Origin: Clostridium thermobutyricum DSM 4928
GTDB lineage: Bacteria; Bacillota; Clostridia; Clostridiales; Clostridiaceae
Assembly: GCF_002050515.1 (NCBI RefSeq)
Contig: NZ_LTAY01000111.1
Coordinates: forward strand, 1-64,000
Length of the DNA stretch: 64,000 bases
Direction: 5' to 3'
The position numbers and the translations under genes were made by a program. The notes under the pieces are model-generated. The model saw only the letters and a program-made list of their open reading frames with translations, was not told the origin of the DNA and did no database searches. This document shows positions 46,768-55,554 of the stretch, one piece after another. Numbering within the stretch: the stretch's first letter is position 1; the number at the start of each line of letters is the position of its first letter.

Positions 46768-47109
46768 TTATTTTATTATATATTTTTTTAATATCTCTCT
46801 TGGAGCACTAGTAAATGTATCGCTTGCTCCCCAATCAAATCTAAATAATCCTTGACCACCACCAGCACCTATACAATGAACATGTGTAATATCATTAATA
46901 TTGTTTATACATACTGTTAAAGTAAGTCTGTTTCCTGCTCTATAGAAATGTTTTTCATAAACAATTACAACCATAGCATGAACTTCATCAACTTTTACAG
47001 CATGATAATCTATTCTTTCTCCTGTAAAACTTCCACTCACTATTCCTTTATCTAATAACTCAACTACTTCTCTTAAGTCTAAGTTAACATTAAAATTATC
47101 CCCTGACAT
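46768..47109 (-). CDS. Small conserved protein of unknown function
   Basis: A 113-residue alpha/beta protein. A Gly-rich segment HCIGAGGGQGLFRFDWGASD lies near the C-terminus, after alternating hydrophobic strands (MVVIVYEKHF; RLTLTVCIN). No transmembrane segment. It may belong to DUF6054, but I am not sure. GGGGG precedes the ATG. It stands alone between DUF2935 and DUF3189 genes. Confidence 0.65.
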   Translation of the reverse strand: MSGDNFNVNLDLREVVELLDKGIVSGSFTGERIDYHAVKVDEVHAMVVIVYEKHFYRAGNRLTLTVCINNINDITHVHCIGAGGGQGLFRFDWGASDTFTSAPREILKKYIIK

Positions 47110-47234
47110 AATACATATCCCCCATAAAATATTTAATATAAATTTTCTTATTTTTATTCTATTAATACTACTTAAAAATAAATCTTCTTGAATTAATATT
47201 AGTATATTTTTGAAATTTATTCCATTTAATTATA

Positions 47235-47747
47235 TCATTTTTTCTTAAATTCCTTATTATCTAAAATAATAATCTTTGACTTATCTTTTTTTGCTTCCTT
47301 TTTTGTATTATCCACAAGTTTTATAATATCCTTATATGATTTTTTAGCTCCTTTTACAAGCAATGGTACTCCTATAAAATCTAATTTTAGCCATCTAGAA
47401 AATAATCCCCCAAAAGTCATTGGTAATGAAACTGTTGGTGATGTATTAGAAAATATAATTTTCTCATTTAATAATTTTTGTTTATGAAGCATGGAAACCA
47501 AATTATATAATCCTGGAATTAAAACCTTTGATCTACCTCTACCTATAGAGTAGACATCATTTCCTTCTTTATCTCTACCATAATAAAAAAGCTCTCCACG
47601 ATTTCCATATACTAATTTATTAAAGTTAGGTAAATTCAATATTTCATCCTTAGTCGGCTCTCTATTTTTATCTAGCCTTTCTAAATGATAAGCAATTGCC
47701 AGAATAGATGAATGAGTTCCTCCGTAACAATTATATATGTATACCAT
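47235..47747 (-). CDS. DUF3189 protein
   Basis: A protein of about 170 residues. YIYNCYGGTHSSILAIAYHL near the start, EILNLPNFNKL and GRDKEGNDVYSIGRG fit DUF3189, a Firmicutes family without known function. The C-terminus is Lys-rich. The ATG at 47747 follows TTAGGTG; an in-frame GTG at 47756 lies inside that ribosome binding site. Confidence 0.82.
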   Translation of the reverse strand: MVYIYNCYGGTHSSILAIAYHLERLDKNREPTKDEILNLPNFNKLVYGNRGELFYYGRDKEGNDVYSIGRGRSKVLIPGLYNLVSMLHKQKLLNEKIIFSNTSPTVSLPMTFGGLFSRWLKLDFIGVPLLVKGAKKSYKDIIKLVDNTKKEAKKDKSKIIILDNKEFKKK

Positions 47748-47928
47748 TAAAATCACCTAATTTCTTATTTTAATAATCGTAGTATATGCATTAAATGTTG
47801 TAATTAACCAATATTTGAATAGTTTTCATATAAAATCTCAATATTTTATATACTTATTCCTCCTACTCACTACATCTATTTATAAATTAATAAAATAAAC
47901 ATACTAGAAAGTACTAATAGAGAATTTA

Positions 47929-48010
47929 AAAAAACAAAATCCACTTTCCCATCAGACTTATCCTTGCTAAAAGTATTTAGCAAGTCAAAACTTAATGAAA
48001 AAGCGGATTA
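47929..48010 (-). terminator. Long terminator hairpin after the enoate-reductase-like gene
   Basis: AATCCGC...GTGGATT outer arms enclose a perfect inner hairpin TTGCTAAA/TTTAGCAA; a T7 run follows on the minus strand. It ends the three-gene operon 52.1-48.0 kb. Confidence 0.75.
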
Positions 48011-48025
48011 TATTATATATTTAGG

Positions 48026-49948
48026 TTATATTTCATTAGCAGCATCATAAGCAGTTTTAATTGCATTTTCAATATCTGCTGCTTTATCTTTACAATCACC
48101 GATTTTAACAACTTTAATATTATTTTCTAATAATTTATCAACATCAAAACTATTAGGTCTAGCACCAACTGCCATTACTACATAATCACAAGGTATTTTA
48201 ATTTTATTATTATTATTTTCGCAAATTATATATTCTTTATCTATTTTATTAACTTTATGATTTGTATAAATTTCAACATTATTTGTTTTGAAATTTTCCA
48301 TTAGAGTTGGAAGTATTGTATTGCTTTCACCTTTAGCTATACTATTATCCATTTCAATTATAGAAACTTTATTTCCTTCTTGAAGACATAAAAGTTCAGC
48401 TACTTCACATCCTACCATTCCTCCACCAATAACAGCAATCTTACCAAATACTTGTTGTTCACCACTCAGGATTTTCCATGAATCACATACCATTTTTCTA
48501 TTATAACCATCTATATTTGGTATAACATTACTTGCTCCTACTGCAACTAATACCACATCTGGATTTAAAGTTAATATATCTTCTTGAGTTACTTTTTTTC
48601 CAAGTCGTAATTCTACATTTTGAGAAATTACAGAATGAGTTAAAAATCTAATAGCTCTACGAATCTCATTTTTTCTAGGAGGAATACAAGCTAAATTTAA
48701 TTGACCTCCTAAAGATGTATTTTCATCAAATAAAGTAACATTATGACCTTTTAAACTCGCTACACGTGCAGCCTCAAGTCCTGCTGGTCCTCCTCCTACT
48801 ACTATAACTTTTTTCTTGGTTATAGCCTCAGTGATTTTTCGAGCTCCTTCATATCCATTTTCAGCATTTAATACACAACTTAAAAATTTACGATTTTGAA
48901 TATTATCTGTACATCCCTTATTACAACATATACATTCACGTATATCCTCTAATTTATTCTCTTTTACTTTATTAACCCAATCTGGATCTGCAAGTAGAAT
49001 TCTACCAAGTCCAATCATATCTACTTTATCAGCTTCTAGAATACTTTCAGCCATTTTAGGATTAAATATTCTTCCAACTGTACTAACTGGAATATTTACT
49101 GATTTTTTTATTGTAGATGCAATATCAACAAAGAATCCATAAGGCTGAACACCCATTGGAGGAATAGTATCTGCCATATTACCAGTATGGTTTGCTTGAG
49201 CTACATGAAGCATATCAACTCCAGCTTCTTCTAACCATTTAGCAAATATAGGTGCTTCATCTAAGCTTATTCCACCTTTACCTCTTTTAGGTGTAACAAC
49301 TGAGAATTTATAATCAATAGGCATATCAGGAACAGCTTCTTTTAATGTTTTTACAAGTTGTAGAGCAAATCTTGTTCTGTTTTCTAAAGTACCACCAAAT
49401 TTATCATTTCTTTTATTTAATATAGTACTGCATAATGAACCTACTAATCTATCACCATGTATTTGAATAATATCAACTCCAGCTTTTTGAGCACGAATTG
49501 CACAATTACACATTTTATCTATAATATCTTTTAGACTTTCTTCGCTAACCTCATTAACGAAATGCTGCATATCATGATGTAGTTTTGCTCTTACAGCTTG
49601 CATATCACCACTTGCAACCATCTTATTTATCTCATCACAGTCATACTCTGGATGAAATATCTGAACAGAAACCTTAGCTCCATATTTATGAATTGAATCA
49701 CATAATTTTTTGAAACCATCTATTTGGCTATCATCATATAATTTTGGTGTAGGAGAGAAACCATTAATTGGAGAGACATCACCTATTACTATATATGAAA
49801 CCCCACCTTTTGCTAATCTCTCATAAAATTCAATACTTTTCGGAGTTATACTCCCATCTCTACCTTCATAACCAGTAGTTAATGGAGGAAACATAACTCT
49901 ATTTTTTAATGTAATATTTCCTATATTGATTGATTCTAAAAGTTTCAT
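48026..49948 (-). CDS. Old-yellow-enzyme / 2-enoate reductase family flavoprotein
   Basis: A 640-residue iron-sulfur flavoprotein. Residues about 1-330 are an FMN-binding TIM barrel (NRVMFPPLTTGYEG). C-x2-C-x3-C-x11-C in RECICCNKGC then SCVLNAENG gives one [4Fe-4S] cluster. An FAD/NAD(P) domain follows (VVGGGPAGLEAARVA; VIGGGMVGCEVAELL). The layout matches 2,4-dienoyl-CoA reductase, 2-enoate reductase and BaiCD/BaiH-type steroid reductases. It should reduce an activated C=C bond with NAD(P)H. It is the last gene of an operon with an esterase-like gene and a GPH transporter. The substrate is unknown. Confidence 0.9.
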   Translation of the reverse strand: MKLLESINIGNITLKNRVMFPPLTTGYEGRDGSITPKSIEFYERLAKGGVSYIVIGDVSPINGFSPTPKLYDDSQIDGFKKLCDSIHKYGAKVSVQIFHPEYDCDEINKMVASGDMQAVRAKLHHDMQHFVNEVSEESLKDIIDKMCNCAIRAQKAGVDIIQIHGDRLVGSLCSTILNKRNDKFGGTLENRTRFALQLVKTLKEAVPDMPIDYKFSVVTPKRGKGGISLDEAPIFAKWLEEAGVDMLHVAQANHTGNMADTIPPMGVQPYGFFVDIASTIKKSVNIPVSTVGRIFNPKMAESILEADKVDMIGLGRILLADPDWVNKVKENKLEDIRECICCNKGCTDNIQNRKFLSCVLNAENGYEGARKITEAITKKKVIVVGGGPAGLEAARVASLKGHNVTLFDENTSLGGQLNLACIPPRKNEIRRAIRFLTHSVISQNVELRLGKKVTQEDILTLNPDVVLVAVGASNVIPNIDGYNRKMVCDSWKILSGEQQVFGKIAVIGGGMVGCEVAELLCLQEGNKVSIIEMDNSIAKGESNTILPTLMENFKTNNVEIYTNHKVNKIDKEYIICENNNNKIKIPCDYVVMAVGARPNSFDVDKLLENNIKVVKIGDCKDKAADIENAIKTAYDAANEI

Positions 49949-49965
49949 ATAAATTCCCCCTAATT

Positions 49966-50727
49966 TTATTTGTTTTTAATTGATTTGCAAAAATTAATAA
50001 TTGCATCCTCACATTCACTTTTAGCTTTTATATTTGCAAAATTATGATCTCCACCTTCAATTTGTATATATGTTGTCTTATTATTGTTATAACAATTTAA
50101 ATAAGCCTCACAAGTACGATTATCAACTAATTTATCTTCAGTCCCTCTTATAATTAGAACATCTTTGTCATAACCCATAGAACTAGAAAATGGCTCATAG
50201 TTATATAAATCATAATTAAAATCAATATTAAATTTTAAACCTTCCATATTAGCATATTGTATTGATTTATTTTTCAGCTCATCTGCACGCTCTTTACAGC
50301 CATACCACATTCCAGCACCAGGACTCATCAAAATTAGAGCAATTGGTTGTATCTTTGGAGCAACACATGAAGCTACATAACCACCCATACTATGACCAGA
50401 TAATATGATTCGATCAGAAGTTGTTATTTTAGAATCAATTAGCCAGTTATATATATCAATAGTATCTTCTATAAGACCAGTAAAAGTCATTTCTTCAAAT
50501 TCTCCATCACTTTCACCACAACCATAAAAATCAAATCTAGCACACCCAAATCCATTAGAATCAAGAACTCTTGATAAATGAGTATGAGCATATTTATATC
50601 CTGACATACTTCCTCCAAATCCATGAAGATTTAATACTATAATAGGATTTTCTATATTATCAGGAAGGGTAATTACACCTCTTAATGTATTATTTTTACG
50701 ATTTTTTATTTCTATTAATTTAATCAT
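49966..50727 (-). CDS. Alpha/beta hydrolase, cinnamoyl/feruloyl-esterase-like
   Basis: A 253-residue serine hydrolase. The oxyanion segment is NLHGFGGSMSGY, FDFYGCGESDGEFEEMT matches the 'FDFNGHGxSDG' region of cinnamoyl esterases, the nucleophile elbow is GHSMGG, Asp is in RGTEDKLV, and the catalytic His is in EGGDHNF. Such enzymes cleave hydroxycinnamate or short acyl esters in the cytosol. It lies between the GPH transporter and the enoate-reductase-like gene, with 17- and about 26-bp gaps, so it is probably co-transcribed. Substrate by inference. Confidence 0.85.
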   Translation of the reverse strand: MIKLIEIKNRKNNTLRGVITLPDNIENPIIVLNLHGFGGSMSGYKYAHTHLSRVLDSNGFGCARFDFYGCGESDGEFEEMTFTGLIEDTIDIYNWLIDSKITTSDRIILSGHSMGGYVASCVAPKIQPIALILMSPGAGMWYGCKERADELKNKSIQYANMEGLKFNIDFNYDLYNYEPFSSSMGYDKDVLIIRGTEDKLVDNRTCEAYLNCYNNNKTTYIQIEGGDHNFANIKAKSECEDAIINFCKSIKNK

Positions 50728-50753
50728 TATTATTCTCCTAAATTAAGTATTCT

Positions 50754-52139
50754 TTATATTTTTTGTTTTACTTTATAACTCTTCTCTATATTCTTTCTTT
50801 TAATTGATAACTCTTCTAACATCTCTTGAGTTTTTTTCTTACCTAAAGGATATATAAAGAATAATGCTAATATTGCTATTAAATATCCTACAGAATAAAT
50901 TCCTGTATAAGATTTCCAAAGCTTTGAAACAACTTCTGCAGTTTGTGTAGAAGCATGTACATTATATCCTATAAATGCAAGCATAAAACTACTTAAACTT
51001 GAGCTTAAAGCAGCAGCAAGCTTTCTAAAGAATGAATATGTGGAATAAATTATACTTTCATTACGAGTTCCAGTTTGTAACTCTTGATAATCTATTGAGT
51101 CATTTACCATAGCCCAAATTAATATTTGGAAGCCAGAAGCCCCTATATAGCAAACTCCATTGATCACTATAAACATTATAGGGTTACTTATTGGGAAGAA
51201 GAATAAAACTCCATATACTATTACAGCAAAACCAGCTCCATACATACACCATTCTTTTTTTCCGAATTTATTAGCAACAAATTTAGTACCAACAAATGTA
51301 ATTATTGAATAGACTGTACTTAGCATTCCTGACACAGCCATGATTTTTACATTACCAAAATAATCTTTAAATAAATAAGTATTTAATCCATTAACAACAC
51401 TAGCTGATATCATACCAACTAAACTAGCAATTATAACTCCTAATAAAGCTTTATTTTTTGAGATATTTTTTAATACTTCAAAGTAATTAAATTTTTCCTT
51501 TTCTACATGAGGTAGCTCAACACGCTCTTTACACCAAACAGATGTAATCTGTAGACAGAAAACGCTTACACAGGCGCAAATAATAGCTAATAATAAAAAG
51601 TTTGAAGGCACAGGTACATTATCTTTATATAAAAATAGTGGACCAACAATAACTATAATAGTCATAAAAATAGTTCCGCCTAAACTTCTATATCTTGATA
51701 AATCTGTACGATGATTAGTGTCATCAGTCATAACACTTGATAATGATCCAAATGGAACGTTTACACAAGTATACATAGCTTCATATAGAACATAAGTAAT
51801 TAAAATATAAGCTAACTTTAAACCATAATCTAAATTAGAAACGTTTAAAAAGCCAATACACATTAATATTGCACATGGTATTGAGAATGCGCGAATCCAA
51901 GGTATAAACTTTTTACCAGCTTTTGCTTTACGAGAATCTATAATAGCTCCAATTATAGGGTCATTAATAGCATCCCAAAATTTTGTTATTAACATTATTG
52001 TTCCTACATGAATAGGATTAACCTTTAGAACTAATGTGTAAAATACTGTTAAAAACATAGCTCTAAATTGTTCGGTACAGCAACACCCTAGGTCCCCCAA
52101 AGTATAACCAATCTTATCTTTCATTGAAAAATTTCGCAT
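50754..52139 (-). CDS. GPH-family (MFS) sugar/glycoside:cation symporter
   Basis: A protein of about 461 residues with 12 predicted helices. KDKIGYTLGDLGCCC at the start and DAINDPIIGAIIDSRKAKAGKK (in part) are the MelB/GPH hallmarks; YEAMYTCVNVPFGSLSSVMTD follows. GPH carriers import glycosides or glucuronides with Na+ or H+. I start at the ATG at 52139, as AAGGGG is 8 nt upstream; an in-frame GTG at 52148 is inside it. First gene of the operon, divergent from an AraC regulator. Confidence 0.9.
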   Translation of the reverse strand: MRNFSMKDKIGYTLGDLGCCCTEQFRAMFLTVFYTLVLKVNPIHVGTIMLITKFWDAINDPIIGAIIDSRKAKAGKKFIPWIRAFSIPCAILMCIGFLNVSNLDYGLKLAYILITYVLYEAMYTCVNVPFGSLSSVMTDDTNHRTDLSRYRSLGGTIFMTIIVIVGPLFLYKDNVPVPSNFLLLAIICACVSVFCLQITSVWCKERVELPHVEKEKFNYFEVLKNISKNKALLGVIIASLVGMISASVVNGLNTYLFKDYFGNVKIMAVSGMLSTVYSIITFVGTKFVANKFGKKEWCMYGAGFAVIVYGVLFFFPISNPIMFIVINGVCYIGASGFQILIWAMVNDSIDYQELQTGTRNESIIYSTYSFFRKLAAALSSSLSSFMLAFIGYNVHASTQTAEVVSKLWKSYTGIYSVGYLIAILALFFIYPLGKKKTQEMLEELSIKRKNIEKSYKVKQKI

Positions 52140-52311
52140 AAATTCCACCCCTTGATATTGATAAAAATAAATAATAATTCCTCTAATAAAAGCTTTAATA
52201 TTTATTTGTATTTTTATTATCTCATATTGTAAAATTAAATTATACTCATAAATTGATATAATATTAACAAAAATTGATATATTTTCTAGTAAGTTATGAA
52301 AGGGGAGATTA

Positions 52312-53145
52312 ATGATTAATAAAAAAGATTACTTCGTAAGTGAAATTAAATTTAATAATATAACAAGCAAAAAAATTAAATCAAATAAATATTATAAAAT
52401 ATTATTTATATTTTCAGGTGATTGTTATGTAAAATTAGATAACAAATATCAAAGATGTAGTACTGATAATATTATTTTAATAAGTCCTAATAATGATATT
52501 GATATAGAGTCTAAGTCAAAGCAATCACTTATAATATATGAGCTAGCAATAACAATAGAATTACTAAATAAATTATCAGATGAAGAAGTAGATCTAGTTA
52601 GAAGTTTTAATACTGTTCCTTTTAAATGTACAGTAATAGATGCAAATACAGAAACTACTATGCTAATAAAAAATATATTAAAAAAACTTGTGCACTTAAA
52701 AGAAGAAGTTCATGAATTTGCTAATAACCTATATATTAAAAATATGTTATCAATAGTTTTAGTTCTAATACTAAGGTCATGTATATATGCAGAACCAAAA
52801 CAAAAAATAAAAAAAAGTAAGCCATTTTTAATTGATGATATTTTTTCATATATTAACACTCACATTACAGAAGAAATTTCTCTTGATCATCTTGAAAAAG
52901 AATTTTATGTTAGCAAATTTCATATATCAAGAGAATTTAAAAAAACTACAGGTTTAACATTACATCGTTACATAGTAAAAACTAAATTAGATTTATGCAA
53001 AAAACTTATAGAAGAGGGAATGCCTATAAAAGATATTTCTCATATTTGTGGAATAGGAAGCTATAATAATTTATTCCGTACTTTTAAAAAAGAATTTGGG
53101 GTTACACCAAAAGAATATTATAATGAAATAAAAAAATATAAATAA
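52312..53145 (+). CDS. AraC-family transcriptional regulator
   Basis: A 277-residue protein. The N-terminal 130 residues form a cupin-like sensing domain (ILFIFSGDCYVKLDNKYQRC; IILISPNNDIDIES). The C-terminal 100 residues are two HTHs: ISLDHLEKEFYVSKFHISRE and PIKDISHICGIGSYNNLFR, ending FKKEFGVTPKEYY. It is divergent from the GPH/esterase/enoate-reductase operon and is probably its activator. AAAGGGGAG precedes the ATG. Confidence 0.9.
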   Translation: MINKKDYFVSEIKFNNITSKKIKSNKYYKILFIFSGDCYVKLDNKYQRCSTDNIILISPNNDIDIESKSKQSLIIYELAITIELLNKLSDEEVDLVRSFNTVPFKCTVIDANTETTMLIKNILKKLVHLKEEVHEFANNLYIKNMLSIVLVLILRSCIYAEPKQKIKKSKPFLIDDIFSYINTHITEEISLDHLEKEFYVSKFHISREFKKTTGLTLHRYIVKTKLDLCKKLIEEGMPIKDISHICGIGSYNNLFRTFKKEFGVTPKEYYNEIKKYK

Positions 53146-53241
53146 TAATATTTAAATATGTATACTAGTATATTTAATAATATAAATGCATTTGTTGTAG
53201 AATAATTTTTTATACTGAAATAAACAAATTTTTTTGGTAAA

Positions 53242-53272
53242 TAAAAAGAGTAGATTTAACTCTACTCTTATA
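53242..53272 (+). terminator. Terminator of the AraC gene
   Basis: AAGAGTAGA pairs with TCTACTCTT around a 6-nt loop, about 100 bp after the regulator. Confidence 0.75.
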
Positions 53273-53461
53273 AAACTTTATTAATAAGTCTATTAGAATC
53301 TTCGATATTCTAACAGAAACTATATTTTAGTATATTGGTCATTTGTAGTTCCAGTATTTTATATACTTGTTAAACTTCTTGAGTCATTAATTATTCTTAG
53401 ATATTTAACACTTGAATGTGTGCTACTGGTATCACTCACCTTTCTTATGAAGGAGATGACG
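53273..53461 (+). other. 5' region of a holin-like type I toxin locus
   Basis: GTGCTACTGGTATCACTCACC then TTTCTTATGAAGGAG is the conserved upstream sequence of Firmicutes putative holin-like toxin genes. In type I systems an antisense RNA usually overlaps this region; I cannot locate its promoter with confidence. Confidence 0.45.
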
Positions 53462-53469
53462 ATGATTTA

Positions 53470-53544
53470 ATGTTACTATTTACATCAGGTATATTCTTAA
53501 TAGCATTACTAACGTTTATAGTGTTACTTATAGAAAAAATCTAA
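53470..53544 (+). pseudogene. Putative holin-like toxin (type I), damaged or re-initiating
   Basis: The hydrophobic core TSGIFLIALLTFIVLLIEKI fits the 'FGxxLIALLTFIVxLIxK' pattern of holin-like toxins. The expected start (ATG 53462, 6 nt from AGGAG 53451-53455) reads only ATG ATT TAA. The core is in another frame, with an ATG at 53470 overlapping that stop (TAATG), giving 24 residues. A small deletion probably broke the gene; coupled re-initiation could still make the shorter peptide. The characteristic terminator with ACCCCATATCGCAATTGGAA follows. Confidence 0.55.
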
Positions 53545-53589
53545 AAAAAATAGTAACCCCATATCGCAATTGGAAAGTACTATTTTTTA
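53544..53589 (+). terminator. Terminator of the holin-like toxin locus
   Basis: AAAAATAGTA pairs with TACTATTTTT around ACCCCATATCGCAATTGGAA-type loop sequence, which resembles the 3' hairpin of such toxin genes. Usable on both strands. Confidence 0.75.
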
Positions 53590-53596
53590 TATTGTT

Positions 53597-54031
53597 CTAA
53601 TCTTTTATCTTCTGAATAACTTTAAGCCTTTCATTTATCATTTTAACATCTGTTTTATTTTCACTAATAATAAAAGTTAAACAAATAGCTGAAACTATAA
53701 TATATAATGAAATAAATATTGCTTGTAGCAAATAATCTTCATTTAATATCCCTAAATACATAATACTACCCTTTAAAATTAATAAAGTAATTATTAAATG
53801 TATAACTCCTTTTGCTAATAAAGACATATTTTTCACACTAAAAATTATTGTACTAGATGAAATAATAAATCCCGCTCCCATAATTATAAATGTATATTTT
53901 ATAATTTCACTTATTTGTATTGTTATTTGGTTTATTCCTGCCATAACTAATACTCCTAACATCATACTAATAATAGCAACTAAACTTAGTATTGCACCTA
54001 CTAATCCCTTTTTAAATATTATTTTTATCAT
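53597..54031 (-). CDS. DUF3021 membrane protein, partner of a LytTR regulator
   Basis: A 144-residue protein with four hydrophobic helices (about 10-32, 42-62, 72-92, 104-124) and a short charged tail, the DUF3021 layout. It follows a LytTR gene by 10 bp. In LytTR regulatory systems (for example HdrRM and BrsRM of streptococci) the membrane protein holds the LytTR protein inactive. That role is inferred here from gene order. Confidence 0.85.
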   Translation of the reverse strand: MIKIIFKKGLVGAILSLVAIISMMLGVLVMAGINQITIQISEIIKYTFIIMGAGFIISSSTIIFSVKNMSLLAKGVIHLIITLLILKGSIMYLGILNEDYLLQAIFISLYIIVSAICLTFIISENKTDVKMINERLKVIQKIKD

Positions 54032-54041
54032 CTAACTCACC

Positions 54042-54479
54042 TCATATATCTAATATCTTTTTTACCTTTTTCAAATATCTTCTTGATATATATTCTTTTT
54101 TCCCATTTTTAAAATTAATCGTTATCATGCCATTAATAGTAGCTTCTAAATTTTCTATTTTATAAATATTTATGATAGCTGAATTAGAAATGCGTACAAA
54201 TCTATTTTTATCAAGAATTTCTTCCAATTCATATAATCTATGCTTAACTCTATATATTCTATCTTTTGTGTGTGCATATACTTTTTTATTTTCTGCATAA
54301 ATTGAATATATATCATTAATATTTAATAAATATGTTTTTTCTTCTATATAACCATTTAGTACAGTTTTTTTCATTCGTAAATTATCTAATATAGACTTTA
54401 ATTTTTCATCTTCACTTGGTGTATATATGTCTATAAAAATCTCATCTAGTTTTTTATCTATATTTACTTTTACTTTCAC
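54042..54479 (-). CDS. LytTR-family DNA-binding regulator
   Basis: A protein of about 145 residues. The first 40 are a small beta-rich segment (KVKVNIDKKLDEIFIDIY). The rest is a LytTR domain with INDIYSIYAENKKVYAHTKD, FVRISNSAIINIYKIENL and ISRRYLKKVKKIL. There is no receiver domain. The start is GTG at 54479 with AGGAGG 6 nt upstream; the longer in-frame ATG at 54500 precedes that ribosome binding site. It forms an operon with DUF3021. Confidence 0.88.
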   Translation of the reverse strand: MKVKVNIDKKLDEIFIDIYTPSEDEKLKSILDNLRMKKTVLNGYIEEKTYLLNINDIYSIYAENKKVYAHTKDRIYRVKHRLYELEEILDKNRFVRISNSAIINIYKIENLEATINGMITINFKNGKKEYISRRYLKKVKKILDI

Positions 54480-54605
54480 TTTGCACCTCCTTACTATCAT
54501 TAGTATATATAGTTATTTATCCCTTGAATACATTATTATGATAAATGGTATTAACTATAAGATAGATGGTTTATATATTACTTATGATACAGTATTTTCA
54601 CTTAT

Positions 54606-54647
54606 AAAAATAGCCTTAGGTATGTTATTTCAACACCTAAGGCTATA
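54606..54647. terminator. Strong hairpin terminator near the mobile-element boundary
   Basis: TAGCCTTAGGT pairs with ACCTAAGGCTA; TTTTTAT follows on the minus strand. It lies between the LytTR operon and the last gene of the mobile element. Confidence 0.8.
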
Positions 54648-54703
54648 AACCGCATTTATTTATGGTAAGGTTCTCCGTATCAGTATTAAGTGAGGTTTTT
54701 TTT

Positions 54704-55483
54704 CTATTTTAGTACCTCTATTAAATCTTCTAATTCTGTATACGGCATCTTTGATAACTCCATTAAATTATATAACATAGCTCCCATACCTTGAACTCTA
54801 ATATCAGCTGGCGCTATATATGGCATTTCTAAAATAACACTACCATTTCCACCAACTAGCCCAATATTATACAATTCAAGTGTATCCTGTAATACAGATA
54901 TCAAAGTACATCCACTTACTCCACCATTCGTATAGTCTTCTTTTCTTAATATCTGAATTGGTAACTGCTGATTTATAGCAAATAAATTTATTAATTTTAT
55001 TTGTCTATAAGTTAACCTCTTTGATATATTAATTAATTGATTAGCTTGTTCCCTACTTATAGTTTTATCAAATGCAATATTAGCTACTAAATTACCATAA
55101 TACTTTAGCTTTTTTTCTTCATGTTCTCTTTGAGCTGAAAACATTATACCCTCTACAATTTCATCAGCTGTTGACCTATTAGTATCATCATTCTCAAAAA
55201 ATCCATCATCTCTTAACTTCTTACCACTTTTTATATTTTCATCTATTTTCTCTAACGCATATGTAGCTGTTGCTCCTATTTTATTATTCTCTCTTTTTGA
55301 TAATACCCTATTCTTTATTTCTGAACCTAGCTTTGAAAATACTTTTTCTACAGCTTTTCCTCCTGCTATCCCAAGCATAGCTCCTGCTGGTCCAGCAACA
55401 ACTCCGCCAATGACTGCACCAGTAGTTGCTCCAGTTATCTCTGAACCTGATTCTATCAAAAATTCAATCATCTCATCTTTCAT
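54704..55483 (-). CDS. Hypothetical protein with glycine-zipper segment, mobile-element cargo
   Basis: A protein of about 259 residues. A hydrophobic Gly/Ala zipper is near the N-terminus (TTGAVIGGVVAGPAGAMLGI), then a helical cytosolic region (ISREQANQLINISKRLTYRQ) and a small C-terminal domain. No family recognised. It is the last gene of the element, next to the integrase, where phage and island cargo is often found. GAGGAG precedes the ATG at 55483 by 11 nt; a GTG at 55495 is possible. Membrane-active defence or immunity is one speculative role. Confidence 0.65.
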   Translation of the reverse strand: MKDEMIEFLIESGSEITGATTGAVIGGVVAGPAGAMLGIAGGKAVEKVFSKLGSEIKNRVLSKRENNKIGATATYALEKIDENIKSGKKLRDDGFFENDDTNRSTADEIVEGIMFSAQREHEEKKLKYYGNLVANIAFDKTISREQANQLINISKRLTYRQIKLINLFAINQQLPIQILRKEDYTNGGVSGCTLISVLQDTLELYNIGLVGGNGSVILEMPYIAPADIRVQGMGAMLYNLMELSKMPYTELEDLIEVLK

Positions 55484-55554
55484 TCTACAATACACTCCTC
55501 AAAATAATTAGTATTAATATAATTATACTATATTAATGCTAATTGAATAATAAT

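Noticed and set aside
53425-53544. 41-codon frame starting at an ATG within TTGAATGTGTGC
   Set aside because: It reads in frame into the toxin core but has no ribosome binding site, and its first part corresponds to untranslated leader in holin-like toxin genes.
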